64,000 nucleotides of DNA from contig JARVGI010000004.1 in assembly GCA_029762625.1 (NCBI GenBank), positions 106,561 to 170,560 on the forward strand. Direction: 5' to 3'. Both the position numbers and the translations under genes were made by a program. The notes below the pieces were generated by a model that was given only the letters and a program-made list of their open reading frames with translations, ran no database searches and was not told the origin of the DNA. Positions 51,833-60,687 of the stretch are shown piece by piece (position 1 is the stretch's first letter; each line of letters starts with the position of its first letter). This DNA is from Methanomicrobiaceae archaeon. GTDB lineage: Archaea; Halobacteriota; Methanomicrobia; Methanomicrobiales; Methanomicrobiaceae.

Positions 51833-53211
51833 TGCATCAATCTCCTGATAATCGCGGGCTCCACCTCGATGCCGGTGAACAGCGCAAACTGCGCCTTCGC
51901 CTGGTAGGCGAACATCTCCGTCCCCGGAATGCAGCGGCAGCCCCGTTCCTCCGCAAGCGTGAGCAGGGGGGTCTTCGGCGGCGTGTAGACCAGGTCGAAG
52001 ACGCACATCCCCTCCCGGAGGTGCTCCTGCGGCACCGGCGACCGCCCGTCATCTCCCATCCCGACGGGCGTGGCGTTGATGAGCACGTCTGGTTCGAGCG
52101 ACAGGAGGGCGGAGAGGGGGCCGTGGCCGCAGCCGAACCGGGAGGCAAGGGCGGCGGCCCGTCCTTCGGTCCGGTTGAGGATGCAGACCTCCATGCCACG
52201 GTCCTGCAGGGCGTACACCGCCGCTGCGGCCGCCCCTCCGGCGCCGATCACCACCGCGCGGCTCCCCTCCACATCGTCGAGGGGCATTTTCACCCCGATC
52301 CAGTCGGTGTTGTACCCGGAGAGATACCCTCCGCAGTTGAGCACCGAATTGACCGCCCCGATCGCCGCCGCATGGGCGTCGACCTCGTCCAGATGGGCCA
52401 TCACCGCAGATTTGTGGGGGATGGTCACGGACAGCGCCCGTATATCGAGCTTCCGCGCCAGATCCACCACGTCGCCGACATCGGGCCACTCAAGCCACGT
52501 ATAGTAGTAGTTGAGGGTGAAGCGGGAAAAAAGGTGGTTATAGAGCTGCGGGCTCTTGCTGTGGGCGCACGGGGCGCCGGTGATCGCAAAGAGCCTTCGC
52601 AGCGGGTTCTCCTTCGAGCAAAGAATGGTGCACAGGTTCGCCCTTTCCGCAGGAGACGGCACCATGCGCACGGCCGCATCGAGGGTGCGCAGGCACGCCG
52701 CCCGTGACACGGTCCCCGAAACGAGGGCGGAGAGGATCGCCTCGCAGACCTCCCTGACGCCCCGCTCTCCGGTATCGACGCAGACATCCGCGGCGCTGCG
52801 GTAGGCGGGCGTGCGCTCTGCGAGCAGGACCCGGACCTCCTCCTCCGGGGAAAGGGCGGTCAGCGCCGGCCGGTTGCTTCCCCGGATGCGGGCCTCGAGC
52901 ACCGCAGGCGGCGCCCGGAGGAAAAACACTGCCGACCCGGCGCGCAGCTGCGCCACATTTTCGGGATCGAGCACCGCCCCGCCGCCCGCACTCACCACGC
53001 ACCCGTCCGCGGGCAGCGCTGCGATCACCTCCCGCTCGAGGGCGCGAAAGCCCGCCTCTCCCCGTGCGGCAAAGATCGCCGGGATGCCCGTTCCCGCACG
53101 CACCTCGATTGCCGCATCGGTATCGATCCACGGCAGGCGGAGCGCCCCGGCAAGCCGTCTCCCGACCGCCGTCTTGCCCGACCCCCGGAACCCGATCAGG
53201 ACGACCCTCAT
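51829..53211 (-). CDS. aroKE: bifunctional shikimate kinase - shikimate dehydrogenase fusion
   Basis: A 460-residue fusion for two successive shikimate pathway reactions. Residues 1-165 are a bacterial-type P-loop shikimate kinase: GFRGSGKT at 7-14, SAGGGAVLD near 74, LLAERTPAYRSAADV near 129. Residues about 205-460 are shikimate dehydrogenase: SKSPQLYNH at 218-226, VTIPHKSAV with catalytic Lys267, GAGGAAAAAVYAL for NADP, and NATPVGM. Many archaea instead use a GHMP-type shikimate kinase, so the kinase half is unusual here. ATG 53211 overlaps the aroA stop. The order in the polypeptide is reverse to the pathway order. Confidence 0.92.
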   Translation of the reverse strand: MRVVLIGFRGSGKTAVGRRLAGALRLPWIDTDAAIEVRAGTGIPAIFAARGEAGFRALEREVIAALPADGCVVSAGGGAVLDPENVAQLRAGSAVFFLRAPPAVLEARIRGSNRPALTALSPEEEVRVLLAERTPAYRSAADVCVDTGERGVREVCEAILSALVSGTVSRAACLRTLDAAVRMVPSPAERANLCTILCSKENPLRRLFAITGAPCAHSKSPQLYNHLFSRFTLNYYYTWLEWPDVGDVVDLARKLDIRALSVTIPHKSAVMAHLDEVDAHAAAIGAVNSVLNCGGYLSGYNTDWIGVKMPLDDVEGSRAVVIGAGGAAAAAVYALQDRGMEVCILNRTEGRAAALASRFGCGHGPLSALLSLEPDVLINATPVGMGDDGRSPVPQEHLREGMCVFDLVYTPPKTPLLTLAEERGCRCIPGTEMFAYQAKAQFALFTGIEVEPAIIRRLMQ

Positions 53212-54473
53212 ACAAGCCCCGCCTCCTGCAAAATCACCCAGAACTGCGGAAACGACTTGGCGACGCATTCCGCCCCCTCGATCGTCACGCCGCCGGCCCC
53301 GAGGCCGATCACCGCCGCCGCCATCGCCGTCCGGTGGTCGTTGCGCGGGTCGATGGTGCAGCTTCGGAGCGGGCCGGGCGTGATCGTCAGGGTGTCTTGC
53401 ACCCACGCGGCCCCGGCGCCGCAGGCGCGGAGCATCCCCACCGTCGCCTCGATGCGGTCGCTCTCCTTGTGCCGGAGGTGCCCGATCCCCGCGATGGTGG
53501 TGGGGGTATCCGCGAACGCGGCGACCGCCGCCAGCGTCTGGACCGTGTCCGGGGTGGAGGCCATGTCGATCTCGATCCCCGCAAGCCTGCCCGTCCGCGC
53601 CACCGTCACGCCCCCCGGCCGCGCCCGGACCTCGCAGCCCATCCTGCCGAGGGCGGCGACGAACCGGCGGTCGCCCTGCACCGAGACGGGGTTGAGGTTC
53701 TCGACCGTCACCCGCCCGCCGCAGACCGCGGCCATGGCGAAGAAGTAGGAGGCGGAGGAGTAGTCACCCTCGACGGCATAGGTCCGCGGCCGGTAGGCCC
53801 GGGGATCCACCGCAAACCATGCATCGCCGTCCCGCGCCACCTTGACGCCGAACGCCCGCATGACATCGACGGTGATGTCGAGGTAGGAGCGGGAGGAGAC
53901 CCGCCCAACCGTTGCGACCTCGACCGGTCCTGCTGCCATGGGCGCGGCGAGCAGCACCGAGGAGACGAACTGGCTGCTCACCGAAGCGTCCACGGACGTC
54001 TGCCCGCCTGCAAGGGTGCCGCCGACCCGTATCGGGGGAAAGCCCGGCGCCTGCTCGTAGGTGATCGCCCCCCCGATCCTGTTGAGGGCATCCACGAGCG
54101 GGCCGATGGGGCGCTGGCGCATCCGTTCCGTGCCGGTGAGCACCACCGGGTGCGGGCAGAGCAGGGCGAGCGGGGTAAGGAGCCGCATGCTCGTGCCGGA
54201 GTTGCCGCAATCGATCGGCCCTCCCGCTCTGCACGGGAGATCGCCCCCGGTTCCACAAACCTCCAGATCCCCGGCGTTGTCCCGGATGGCGATGCCGAAA
54301 CGCTCGAGCGCACGCCGGGTAAGGGCGGTATCCTCCGACCGGAGCGGCGCTTTGATCACCGAGGTGCCCCCGGCGAGCGCAGCGGCGATCAGCGCCCGGT
54401 GGGTGTAGCTCTTCGAGGGAGGGGCGCGGACGCACAGGCCCACATCGCGCACCCGCTCCGGCGCAACTTTCAT
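53208..54473 (-). CDS. aroA: 3-phosphoshikimate 1-carboxyvinyltransferase (EPSP synthase)
   Basis: Joins phosphoenolpyruvate to shikimate-3-phosphate. The 421-residue protein has PPSKSYTHRALIAAALAGG, DCGNSGTSMRLLTPLALL, and DYSSASYFFAMAAVCGG and near the end KESDRIEATVGMLRACG and DHRTAMAAAVIGLGAGG, the two-domain active site. ATG 54473 overlaps the pheA stop (ATGA). Length is normal. Confidence 0.96.
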   Translation of the reverse strand: MKVAPERVRDVGLCVRAPPSKSYTHRALIAAALAGGTSVIKAPLRSEDTALTRRALERFGIAIRDNAGDLEVCGTGGDLPCRAGGPIDCGNSGTSMRLLTPLALLCPHPVVLTGTERMRQRPIGPLVDALNRIGGAITYEQAPGFPPIRVGGTLAGGQTSVDASVSSQFVSSVLLAAPMAAGPVEVATVGRVSSRSYLDITVDVMRAFGVKVARDGDAWFAVDPRAYRPRTYAVEGDYSSASYFFAMAAVCGGRVTVENLNPVSVQGDRRFVAALGRMGCEVRARPGGVTVARTGRLAGIEIDMASTPDTVQTLAAVAAFADTPTTIAGIGHLRHKESDRIEATVGMLRACGAGAAWVQDTLTITPGPLRSCTIDPRNDHRTAMAAAVIGLGAGGVTIEGAECVAKSFPQFWVILQEAGLV

Positions 54474-55261
54474 CCGTACACCTCGCCGGCCGGGTAGCAG
54501 CCAAGGTTCCGCACCCGGGCGATAGCGCCCAGATCCACAAGCGCGTCCTGCCACCCCGGGGATGCCGCAACATCGAGGAAGAAGATATAGGAACCCATGC
54601 CGCGGCGCGCGGGGCGGGATTCGATCTTCGTCAGGTTGATGGCACGGTCCGCAAACACCCGCAGCAGGTCATGGAGAAGGCCGGTCCGGTCCGTCTCCGG
54701 GTCGATGAGGATGCTGCATTGTGCCGGATTGCTGCAGGGGGCAGGATTGGATGCGATACGGACAAAGCGCGTGATATTGTCCCCGGCATCCTGCACATCG
54801 GACGCGATCACGGGGAGGTGATGGATGCCTGCGGCGGTCGCCGACGTGATCGCTCCTGCACGGGGGTTGCGGGCGCAGGCCCCGGCGCTCGCGGCGTTGC
54901 TGGCCGTATGCACTACGGGGACCCCGATCCTCTCGATCCATTCGCTGCACTGCTCATGGGTCTGGGGGTGCACGTACAGCACCTCCATCCTCTCCGGCGG
55001 CACCGATCCAACAAGATAGTGGCGTATCCGCAGGAAAGCCTCGCCGGTGATGGCGACCTCGAACTGGTACAGGCTGTCGAGGGTCGCCCCTACCCCGCCG
55101 GCGAGGCTGTTTTCCAGCGGCACGATGCCGTCCGCCCCCCCTGCCGCCACCCGGCGGAACACGCTGCGAATGGTGGGCAGAAGTTCGATCTCCTCTCCAG
55201 CGAGCCTCACTGCGATTTCGTGGCTGAAGGTCCCTTCCGGGCCGAGCGTGGCGATGGTCAT
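54470..55261 (-). CDS. pheA: prephenate dehydratase
   Basis: Converts prephenate to phenylpyruvate for phenylalanine. The 263-residue protein has the catalytic domain starting MTIATLGPEGTFSHEIAVRL and a C-terminal ACT domain (LLHDLLRVFADRAINLTKIE then SRPARRGMGSYIFFLD) for phenylalanine feedback. There is no chorismate mutase domain. The start overlaps the tyrA stop (TGATG-type overlap). Confidence 0.95.
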   Translation of the reverse strand: MTIATLGPEGTFSHEIAVRLAGEEIELLPTIRSVFRRVAAGGADGIVPLENSLAGGVGATLDSLYQFEVAITGEAFLRIRHYLVGSVPPERMEVLYVHPQTHEQCSEWIERIGVPVVHTASNAASAGACARNPRAGAITSATAAGIHHLPVIASDVQDAGDNITRFVRIASNPAPCSNPAQCSILIDPETDRTGLLHDLLRVFADRAINLTKIESRPARRGMGSYIFFLDVAASPGWQDALVDLGAIARVRNLGCYPAGEVYG

Positions 55262-56082
55262 TGCTTCACCAGTGCCTCAATGAGCATGTTCGACTCCGCG
55301 GTCGCCTGATCGATGTAGGGCGCAAAGATCGTCTTCTGGTCGGCGAAAAAGCGCCGGAACGCATCTGCATCCCCGGATTCCACCATGCCCCGGAGATCGG
55401 ATACGACCGCATCGAGGGCGTCGAGCATAGCGGGCACATGGGGGTTGTCCATGAGGATCGGGCCGTAGAGGTCGGCGTCCTGTCCGAGGATCCTCCCGAT
55501 CAGGGCGAGCTCGATGCGGTACACGGGGCTGGTGAAGGAAAGCACGCGGTCGAGGTCGACGCCCGTTCGCCGCATCGTCCCGGCGAGGGCGAGGGTGGCG
55601 AAGTGGGTGAGCGCCTGGACGACGGCCATCATCCGGTCGTGCTCCTCCGGGGTGCTCAGGGTGACGTGCGCCCCTTCCCGGGAAAACATCTCCGAAAAAA
55701 CGGCGAGCGTCTGCTCGCGGCACCGTGCCGGCGCGAGGATGATCGTCTGGTTGGTGAGGGAAGAGACCTGCGGGCCGAACAGGGGGTGCATCCCGATCAC
55801 CTGCGCGGGCGACCGGAGCATGGCGGCGACGGGTTCTGCCTTGAGCGAGGTCAGGTCGCAGAGCACCTGCTCTTCGTGGAGGTCTGGTGCGACCTCCTCG
55901 ATCACCGCTACGGTCTCGCGGATGGGAACGGAGACCATGACACAATCGCACTGCGCGGCCAGATCGCTCGCGGTCAGGGCGGTCCGGCGCCCCGACCGCA
56001 GGACGTCATGGCCTGCGCGGGCAAATACCCCTGCAAAGAGGCTGCCCATGGCCCCGTAGCCTCCGATGATGCCGATTTTCAT
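55258..56082 (-). CDS. tyrA: prephenate dehydrogenase
   Basis: Converts prephenate to 4-hydroxyphenylpyruvate for tyrosine. The 274-residue protein has the Rossmann motif IGIIGGYGAMGSLFAGVFAR, the HPLFGPQVSS active-site segment and the all-alpha dimerisation half. No chorismate mutase domain is fused. ATG 56082 is chosen; a GTG at 56094 overlapping the upstream stop is an alternative. Confidence 0.93.
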   Translation of the reverse strand: MKIGIIGGYGAMGSLFAGVFARAGHDVLRSGRRTALTASDLAAQCDCVMVSVPIRETVAVIEEVAPDLHEEQVLCDLTSLKAEPVAAMLRSPAQVIGMHPLFGPQVSSLTNQTIILAPARCREQTLAVFSEMFSREGAHVTLSTPEEHDRMMAVVQALTHFATLALAGTMRRTGVDLDRVLSFTSPVYRIELALIGRILGQDADLYGPILMDNPHVPAMLDALDAVVSDLRGMVESGDADAFRRFFADQKTIFAPYIDQATAESNMLIEALVKQ

Positions 56083-56090
56083 GCACTCAC

Positions 56091-57077
56091 TCACTTCTCG
56101 ATGATCGTCTCGTCGACGGCCATGCCGAAATGCCTGCCGCCTGCGGTCGTAGAGCCGAGCACCCGGGTGCCGGGTTCGAGGTCGACCACCGAAACGGCGG
56201 CACCGTCCTCGCCGACCAGGCGGATGGTCTCGGCGTTCTGCAGCACCAGGCTCACCTCCGCACCGTCTCGCTCGGCCTCCACCACAAGAAGCGGGCGGCG
56301 CTCGATCTTGACCCGGCCTACGACGGCCTCGCGGGTCTCCCCGTGCGCGTCCACGACCAGCACGCCGTCGCCGACCCGGAGTTCGGAGAGATAGGTGGTC
56401 TTTTTGCCCGGCATCAGCGCATACGCGTGCACCGTGCCGGCGTTCACCCGGAACGGGCGGGGCGCAACGTACGGGTTTTCCAGCGTCTCCGCGTGGACAA
56501 GCAGAAATGCGCTCGAGGTGTTGCCGACGAGCAGCCCCTCGCCGTCGGCGAGCAGCGAGCAGGTGTCGACGCAGACCCGGTCGCCCATCCCCACGGGCCG
56601 CACCCGGGTGACGGTGAAGGTGACGAGGGGGAGGGGTTCTTCGCCCCGCTGCAGGAGCGCGGCGATCGCCCGCACCTCGGCAGGGTCCCGCGTCTCGACA
56701 AGGATCCCGTGTACGCCTTTTTCAAGCACATTGAGCGCCAGTTCCGCCTCGTCGGCACTGGCCACCCGGGCGATGATCCGGTCGGATGCGGCCACCAGGT
56801 TTTCCAGGGGGATGACCGTCCAGTCGGTGGTGGTGACCACGACCAGCCCTCCGGCGGCGAGCCGGGCCGCCTTCTCCTCGCTCTCCTTCGTGGCGATTTC
56901 CACCCAGAACACATCCTTCCCCGGCACCAGATCCCCGTCGGGTGCCACGGTTGTGACGCGGCCGAGCTCACGGACCGCCGCGGCTTCGTCGACCACCAGC
57001 GCATCGGCGCCGCTCTCGATCGCCGTGGTGGCAAGGACCTTGTCCCAGGGGCGCACATCCACCCAGAACGACTTCAT
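56091..57077 (-). CDS. aroB': 3-dehydroquinate synthase II (archaeal AroB')
   Basis: Turns ADTH (2-amino-3,7-dideoxy-threo-hept-6-ulosonate) into 3-dehydroquinate by oxidative deamination and cyclisation with NAD, replacing bacterial AroB. The 328-residue protein begins MKSFWVDVRPWDKVLATTAI and includes GDRVCVDTCSLLADGEGLLV and NTSSAFLLVHAETLENPYVA and RPFRVNAGTVHAYALMPG, the family signatures. The ATG overlaps the stop of the ADTH synthase gene (ATGA). Confidence 0.95.
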   Translation of the reverse strand: MKSFWVDVRPWDKVLATTAIESGADALVVDEAAAVRELGRVTTVAPDGDLVPGKDVFWVEIATKESEEKAARLAAGGLVVVTTTDWTVIPLENLVAASDRIIARVASADEAELALNVLEKGVHGILVETRDPAEVRAIAALLQRGEEPLPLVTFTVTRVRPVGMGDRVCVDTCSLLADGEGLLVGNTSSAFLLVHAETLENPYVAPRPFRVNAGTVHAYALMPGKKTTYLSELRVGDGVLVVDAHGETREAVVGRVKIERRPLLVVEAERDGAEVSLVLQNAETIRLVGEDGAAVSVVDLEPGTRVLGSTTAGGRHFGMAVDETIIEK

Positions 57078-57859
57078 TCCGGGGCCTCCAGGGCGGTTTC
57101 CGGGTCGACACCCTCGTGGACCGTCCGGCAGATTGCCCGCACGAAGGCGGCGGGATCGCTGCGCTGGAACGCGTTGCGCCCCATGCACACCCCTGCCGCA
57201 CCTGCGGCGACGGCATCGTGGATGGCATGCAGGGTGTCGAGATCCCCGGTCTTTTCGCCTCCCGCAATAAGCACCGGAACCGGGCACCCTTTCGTGATGG
57301 GCCGGAATGTCGCCGGGTCGCCGGTGTAATTGGTCTTGATGAGATCGGCGCCCAGCTCCTCGGCAACGCGCACGCAGTGCCCGATCGCCTGCGGGCTCCG
57401 GGCATCGATGCCCTCGCCGCGGGGGTAGATCATCACCATCAGGGGGATGCCCCACCGGGTGCACTCTTTGGCGATCCCGCCCGCCTCCTCGATCATCCGC
57501 GATTCGTTGGGCGCCCCGAGATTGATATGGATGGATACGGCGTCCGCCCCGAGGGCGATGGCCTCCTCCACCGTGCAGACGAGCACCTTGTCGTTGGGAT
57601 CGGGGTTGAGCGAGGTGCTCGCGGAGAGGTGGACGATGAGCCCGATGTCGCGTCCGCCCTTCCGGTGCCCGTGCTTGACCATCCCCTTGTGCAGGACGAT
57701 GGCGTTCGCACCGCCCTCGCTCACCTCCGAGACGATGCGGGGCATGTTCGTGAGGCCCTCGATCTGGCCGAGCGAAAACCCGTGGTCCATGGGAATAATG
57801 ACCGCTTTTCCCGTGTTGCGGTCCAGTATCCGTTCGAGGCGTATCTCCTTTCCAATCAT
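57074..57859 (-). CDS. aroA': 2-amino-3,7-dideoxy-D-threo-hept-6-ulosonate synthase (AroA')
   Basis: Class I aldolase-type enzyme joining 6-deoxy-5-ketofructose 1-phosphate with aspartate semialdehyde, first dedicated step of the archaeal shikimate route. The 261-residue TIM barrel has PMDHGFSLGQIEGL, the Schiff-base lysine segment GADLIKTNYTGDP near residue 175, and VLIAGGEKTGDLDTLHAI. Its ATG overlaps the upstream paralogue stop. It is a close paralogue of that gene; one makes the DKFP precursor, the other ADTH, and the assignment of which is inferred. Confidence 0.88.
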   Translation of the reverse strand: MIGKEIRLERILDRNTGKAVIIPMDHGFSLGQIEGLTNMPRIVSEVSEGGANAIVLHKGMVKHGHRKGGRDIGLIVHLSASTSLNPDPNDKVLVCTVEEAIALGADAVSIHINLGAPNESRMIEEAGGIAKECTRWGIPLMVMIYPRGEGIDARSPQAIGHCVRVAEELGADLIKTNYTGDPATFRPITKGCPVPVLIAGGEKTGDLDTLHAIHDAVAAGAAGVCMGRNAFQRSDPAAFVRAICRTVHEGVDPETALEAPE

Positions 57860-58656
57860 TTCGCACCACCTTTCAGGAATGCCAGCGCCTCGTCGGCGCT
57901 GCGCCCCTCGTGCACGATCATCGCCGCCGCCCGCACGAAGCGCTCCGGCGCAGGGTGCTGGAAGGCGTTTCTGCCGATCGATATCCCGGCGGCACCGCCC
58001 TGCATCGCCCCCTCGATGAGCCCGAGCGTCGATGCATCGTCGGTCTTCGAACCCCCGGCGACCACCACCGGTACATGGCAGCCGCGCGTCACCTCGCGGA
58101 AACTGTCGGGATCGCCCGTGTACACGGTCTTGACCATATCGGCACCCAGTTCCGAGGCCACGCGGGCGGCAATCTTCACGTGCTCAACCGCGTGTTCGTT
58201 GTCGATCATTCTGCCCCGCGGGTACATCATGGCGAGGAGGGGCATCCCCCATTCCATGCACTCCACCGCGATGGCTCCCAGGTCCTGGAGCATGCGCGCC
58301 TCCGAATCCGCCCCGATATTGATATGGACGGACACACAGTCGGCGCCCATCCGGAGCGCATTGGTGACGCTGTTGACCAGTACCTTTTCATTGGGATCGG
58401 GGGCGATGCTCGTGCTCCCGGAGAGGTGCAGGATGAGCCCGATATCCCTCCCTCTCCTCCGATGCCCGTGCAGGGCAAGCCCCACGTGGCCGAGCACCGC
58501 ATTTGCACCGCCCTCGGCGACGAGATTCACGCTCCGTTCAAGGTCAACGAGCCCGTCGATAGGGCCGTTGCTCACCCCGTGATCCATCGGCACGATAATG
58601 GTAGTACCGGTGTCACGGTTGATAATTCGTTCCAGTCGAATCTGTTTTCCAGTCAT
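57856..58656 (-). CDS. class I aldolase paralogue (DKFP synthase / fructose-bisphosphate aldolase-like)
   Basis: A 266-residue paralogue of the next gene. It starts MTGKQIRLERIINRDTGTTI, with PMDHGVSNGPIDGL, the lysine segment GADMVKTVYTGDP and VVVAGGSKTDDASTLGLI. In Methanocaldococcus the two archaeal paralogues make DKFP and ADTH; this gene may be either the DKFP-forming aldolase or a second ADTH synthase. GGGAGGTGGTG precedes ATG 58656. It opens the aromatic operon. Confidence 0.82.
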   Translation of the reverse strand: MTGKQIRLERIINRDTGTTIIVPMDHGVSNGPIDGLVDLERSVNLVAEGGANAVLGHVGLALHGHRRRGRDIGLILHLSGSTSIAPDPNEKVLVNSVTNALRMGADCVSVHINIGADSEARMLQDLGAIAVECMEWGMPLLAMMYPRGRMIDNEHAVEHVKIAARVASELGADMVKTVYTGDPDSFREVTRGCHVPVVVAGGSKTDDASTLGLIEGAMQGGAAGISIGRNAFQHPAPERFVRAAAMIVHEGRSADEALAFLKGGAK

Positions 58657-59021
58657 CGATGTACACCACCTCCCCTCAACCGCACGAACATTGCTGGATG
58701 AGAGGAGTTTTCCTAGAAATAGGCAAAATACGCAAAGAAAAAGCGAAGCGCATACGCTCCGTTGAACTCGTTTAGAGAAGAACAAACCCGGGAGGGCCGG
58801 TCCAATGTGTGGACGACGGAGCCTGAACTAACCGTGATAAAAGCGTTCACCGGCGAAAAAACATTCACCACACATTGGTGTTAGGTGGTGACGGTAGCTA
58901 TAAATACATATCCCCGGCCACGCCGCACCCGGAAAAATCATCCGTTGTTCCCATTTTCGCCCGTGGCACTCCGGAGACGGGGGCGTTTAAACAAAATGCT
59001 TAACCACTGGTACCCACTAAA
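58657..59021. other. divergent regulatory interval between the aromatic operon and the NAD operon
   Basis: Contains no gene. It holds a TATA-like element on each strand around 58895-58910 (ctataaatacatat), a T/A-rich element (gtttaaacaaaatgc) near 58985-58999 likely serving the NAD operon, and the 11-bp inverted repeat listed separately. Confidence 0.5.
58802..58878. promoter_or_regulatory. 11-bp perfect inverted repeat CCAATGTGTGG ... CCACACATTGG
   Basis: Arms at 58802-58812 and 58868-58878 with a 55-bp spacer, in the interval between the divergent aromatic and NAD operons. The spacing suggests either two operator half-sites for a looping regulator or a long-loop hairpin. No known consensus is recognised. 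Confidence 0.5.
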
Positions 59022-59789
59022 ATGATACCAATGATCAGGATCGGTTTGCTGGGTTGCGGGAACGTGGGGCATGTGCTTGCCAAATACCCTGCAGACATCA
59101 GGATTACGGCGGTCTACGATATCATCCGGGCGCGGGCGGAGGAAATTGCCGCTGCGACGGGCGCAAAGGTCTGCACGCAATTCGAGGACTTTATCACCGG
59201 CGATTTCGACCTCGTGGTGGAGGCGGCATCGGTGCAAGCCGTGGCGGCGTATGCAGAGGAGATCCTCCGGCGCGGAAAAGACCTCGTCATCCTGAGCGTC
59301 GGGGCGCTTTCCGATCACGCATTCTACGCGCACCTCGAAGAGGCGGCACGAGCAGCGGGAAGGAGGATCTACATCCCCAGCGGAGCCATCATCGGGCTTG
59401 ACAACCTGAAAATAGGCCAGATCACGGATATCACGCGCCTCACCCTGAAAACGACGAAGAACCCTGCGTCGCTCGGCATCAGGGCGGATACAAAAATGCT
59501 CGTATTCCGCGGCACCGCCCACGACTGCATCCGGGAATTTCCAAAAAACATCAATGTGGCGGTCGCCCTCGAACTTGCCGCGGGGCGCGAAGCGGAGGTC
59601 GAACTCTGGGTGGACCCTGCGGTCGACCGCAACATCCACGAGATCTTTGCCGAGGGAGCATTCGGGGAGATCGAGATCCGGGTGCGCAATACGCCGAGCC
59701 CGGAGAACCCCGCCACGAGCTACCTTGCGGCCCTGTCCATCATCACCCTGCTTCGCAACCTGGAGCGGCCGATCTCGGTGGGTACGTAA
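59022..59789 (+). CDS. nadX: L-aspartate dehydrogenase
   Basis: Oxidises L-aspartate to iminoaspartate with NAD(P), feeding NadA. The 255-residue protein has the Rossmann motif IGLLGCGNVGHVLAKYP, SVGALSDHAFYAHL and the catalytic-domain IYIPSGAIIGLDNLKIG. It takes the role of NadB in this operon. ATG 59022 and ATG 59031 are both possible; the nearest TATA-like element is only about 30 bases upstream, so the leader is very short. Confidence 0.94.
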   Translation: MIPMIRIGLLGCGNVGHVLAKYPADIRITAVYDIIRARAEEIAAATGAKVCTQFEDFITGDFDLVVEAASVQAVAAYAEEILRRGKDLVILSVGALSDHAFYAHLEEAARAAGRRIYIPSGAIIGLDNLKIGQITDITRLTLKTTKNPASLGIRADTKMLVFRGTAHDCIREFPKNINVAVALELAAGREAEVELWVDPAVDRNIHEIFAEGAFGEIEIRVRNTPSPENPATSYLAALSIITLLRNLERPISVGT

Positions 59790-59791
59790 CT

Positions 59792-60682
59792 ATGATCGAT
59801 ACCATTCGAAACCTGAAAAAGGAGAAAAACGCGGTGATCCTGGCGCACAACTACCAGCTGCCGGAGATCCAGGACGTCGCGGATTTCGTCGGTGACAGCC
59901 TCGAGCTCGCACTCAGGGCGGTGTCGGTCACCGAGCGGATGATCGTCTTCTGCGGCGTGCAGTTCATGGCCGAGACCGCGAAAATCCTCAACCCCGAAAA
60001 AAAGGTGATACTGCCGGTACAGGAGGCGGGCTGCCCCCTCGCAAATCAGCTCACCCCGGAGATGCTACACAGTGCGAAGGCTGAACACCCGGGCGCGGGC
60101 GTGGTGGTCTACGTGAACAGCACCGCCGAATGCAAGGCGGTTGCGGATATCGTCTGCACCTCCGCCAACGCCGTCGAGGTGGTGCGGTCCCTCGATGCCG
60201 ACGAGATCATCTTCGGCCCCGATGCGAACCTCGCTGCATTCGTCCAGAAATCGGTACCGGAAAAGAGCATTATCCCCGTCCCCCCCACCGGCCACTGCTA
60301 CGTGCACACGGGATTTACCCTCCATGATGTCGCAGAAGCCCGCGCACGGGGCGGGAGGATCATCTGCCACCCCGAATGCCCGCCGGCGATCCAGGAGCGT
60401 GCGGACGTGATTGCCTCTACCGGCGGCATGGTCAGGATCGCCGAAGAAAGCGAACTCTGGCACGTATTCACCGAAAAGGAGATGGGATACCGGTTGAAGA
60501 CCCTCCACCCCGGGCGGACCTTTCTGACCAGGGAGGGGGCGGTCTGCCACGATATGAAACTCACGACCCTTCCGATCCTGAAGGCGGCGCTCGAGACGGA
60601 GGAGCACGAGGTCACGCTCCCCGACCGCATCATGCGGGAGGCGCGCACCGCCATCGAGAGGATGATCGCACTGCACAGGTAA
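59792..60682 (+). CDS. nadA: quinolinate synthase
   Basis: Condenses iminoaspartate with dihydroxyacetone phosphate to quinolinate. The 296-residue protein has the three-fold pseudo-repeat and cysteines near residues 81 (AGCPLANQ), 168-197 (GHCYVHTG, CHPECPPA) and 250 (AVCHDMKLT), three of which bind the 4Fe-4S cluster. It starts two bases after nadX. Confidence 0.95.
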   Translation: MIDTIRNLKKEKNAVILAHNYQLPEIQDVADFVGDSLELALRAVSVTERMIVFCGVQFMAETAKILNPEKKVILPVQEAGCPLANQLTPEMLHSAKAEHPGAGVVVYVNSTAECKAVADIVCTSANAVEVVRSLDADEIIFGPDANLAAFVQKSVPEKSIIPVPPTGHCYVHTGFTLHDVAEARARGGRIICHPECPPAIQERADVIASTGGMVRIAEESELWHVFTEKEMGYRLKTLHPGRTFLTREGAVCHDMKLTTLPILKAALETEEHEVTLPDRIMREARTAIERMIALHR

Positions 60683-60687
60683 GAGCT

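Noticed and set aside
58657..58785. N-terminal extension of the aldolase paralogue
   Set aside because: The frame is open but hydrophobic and Ser/Arg-rich without family match; ATG 58656 has a strong SD and the right family start.
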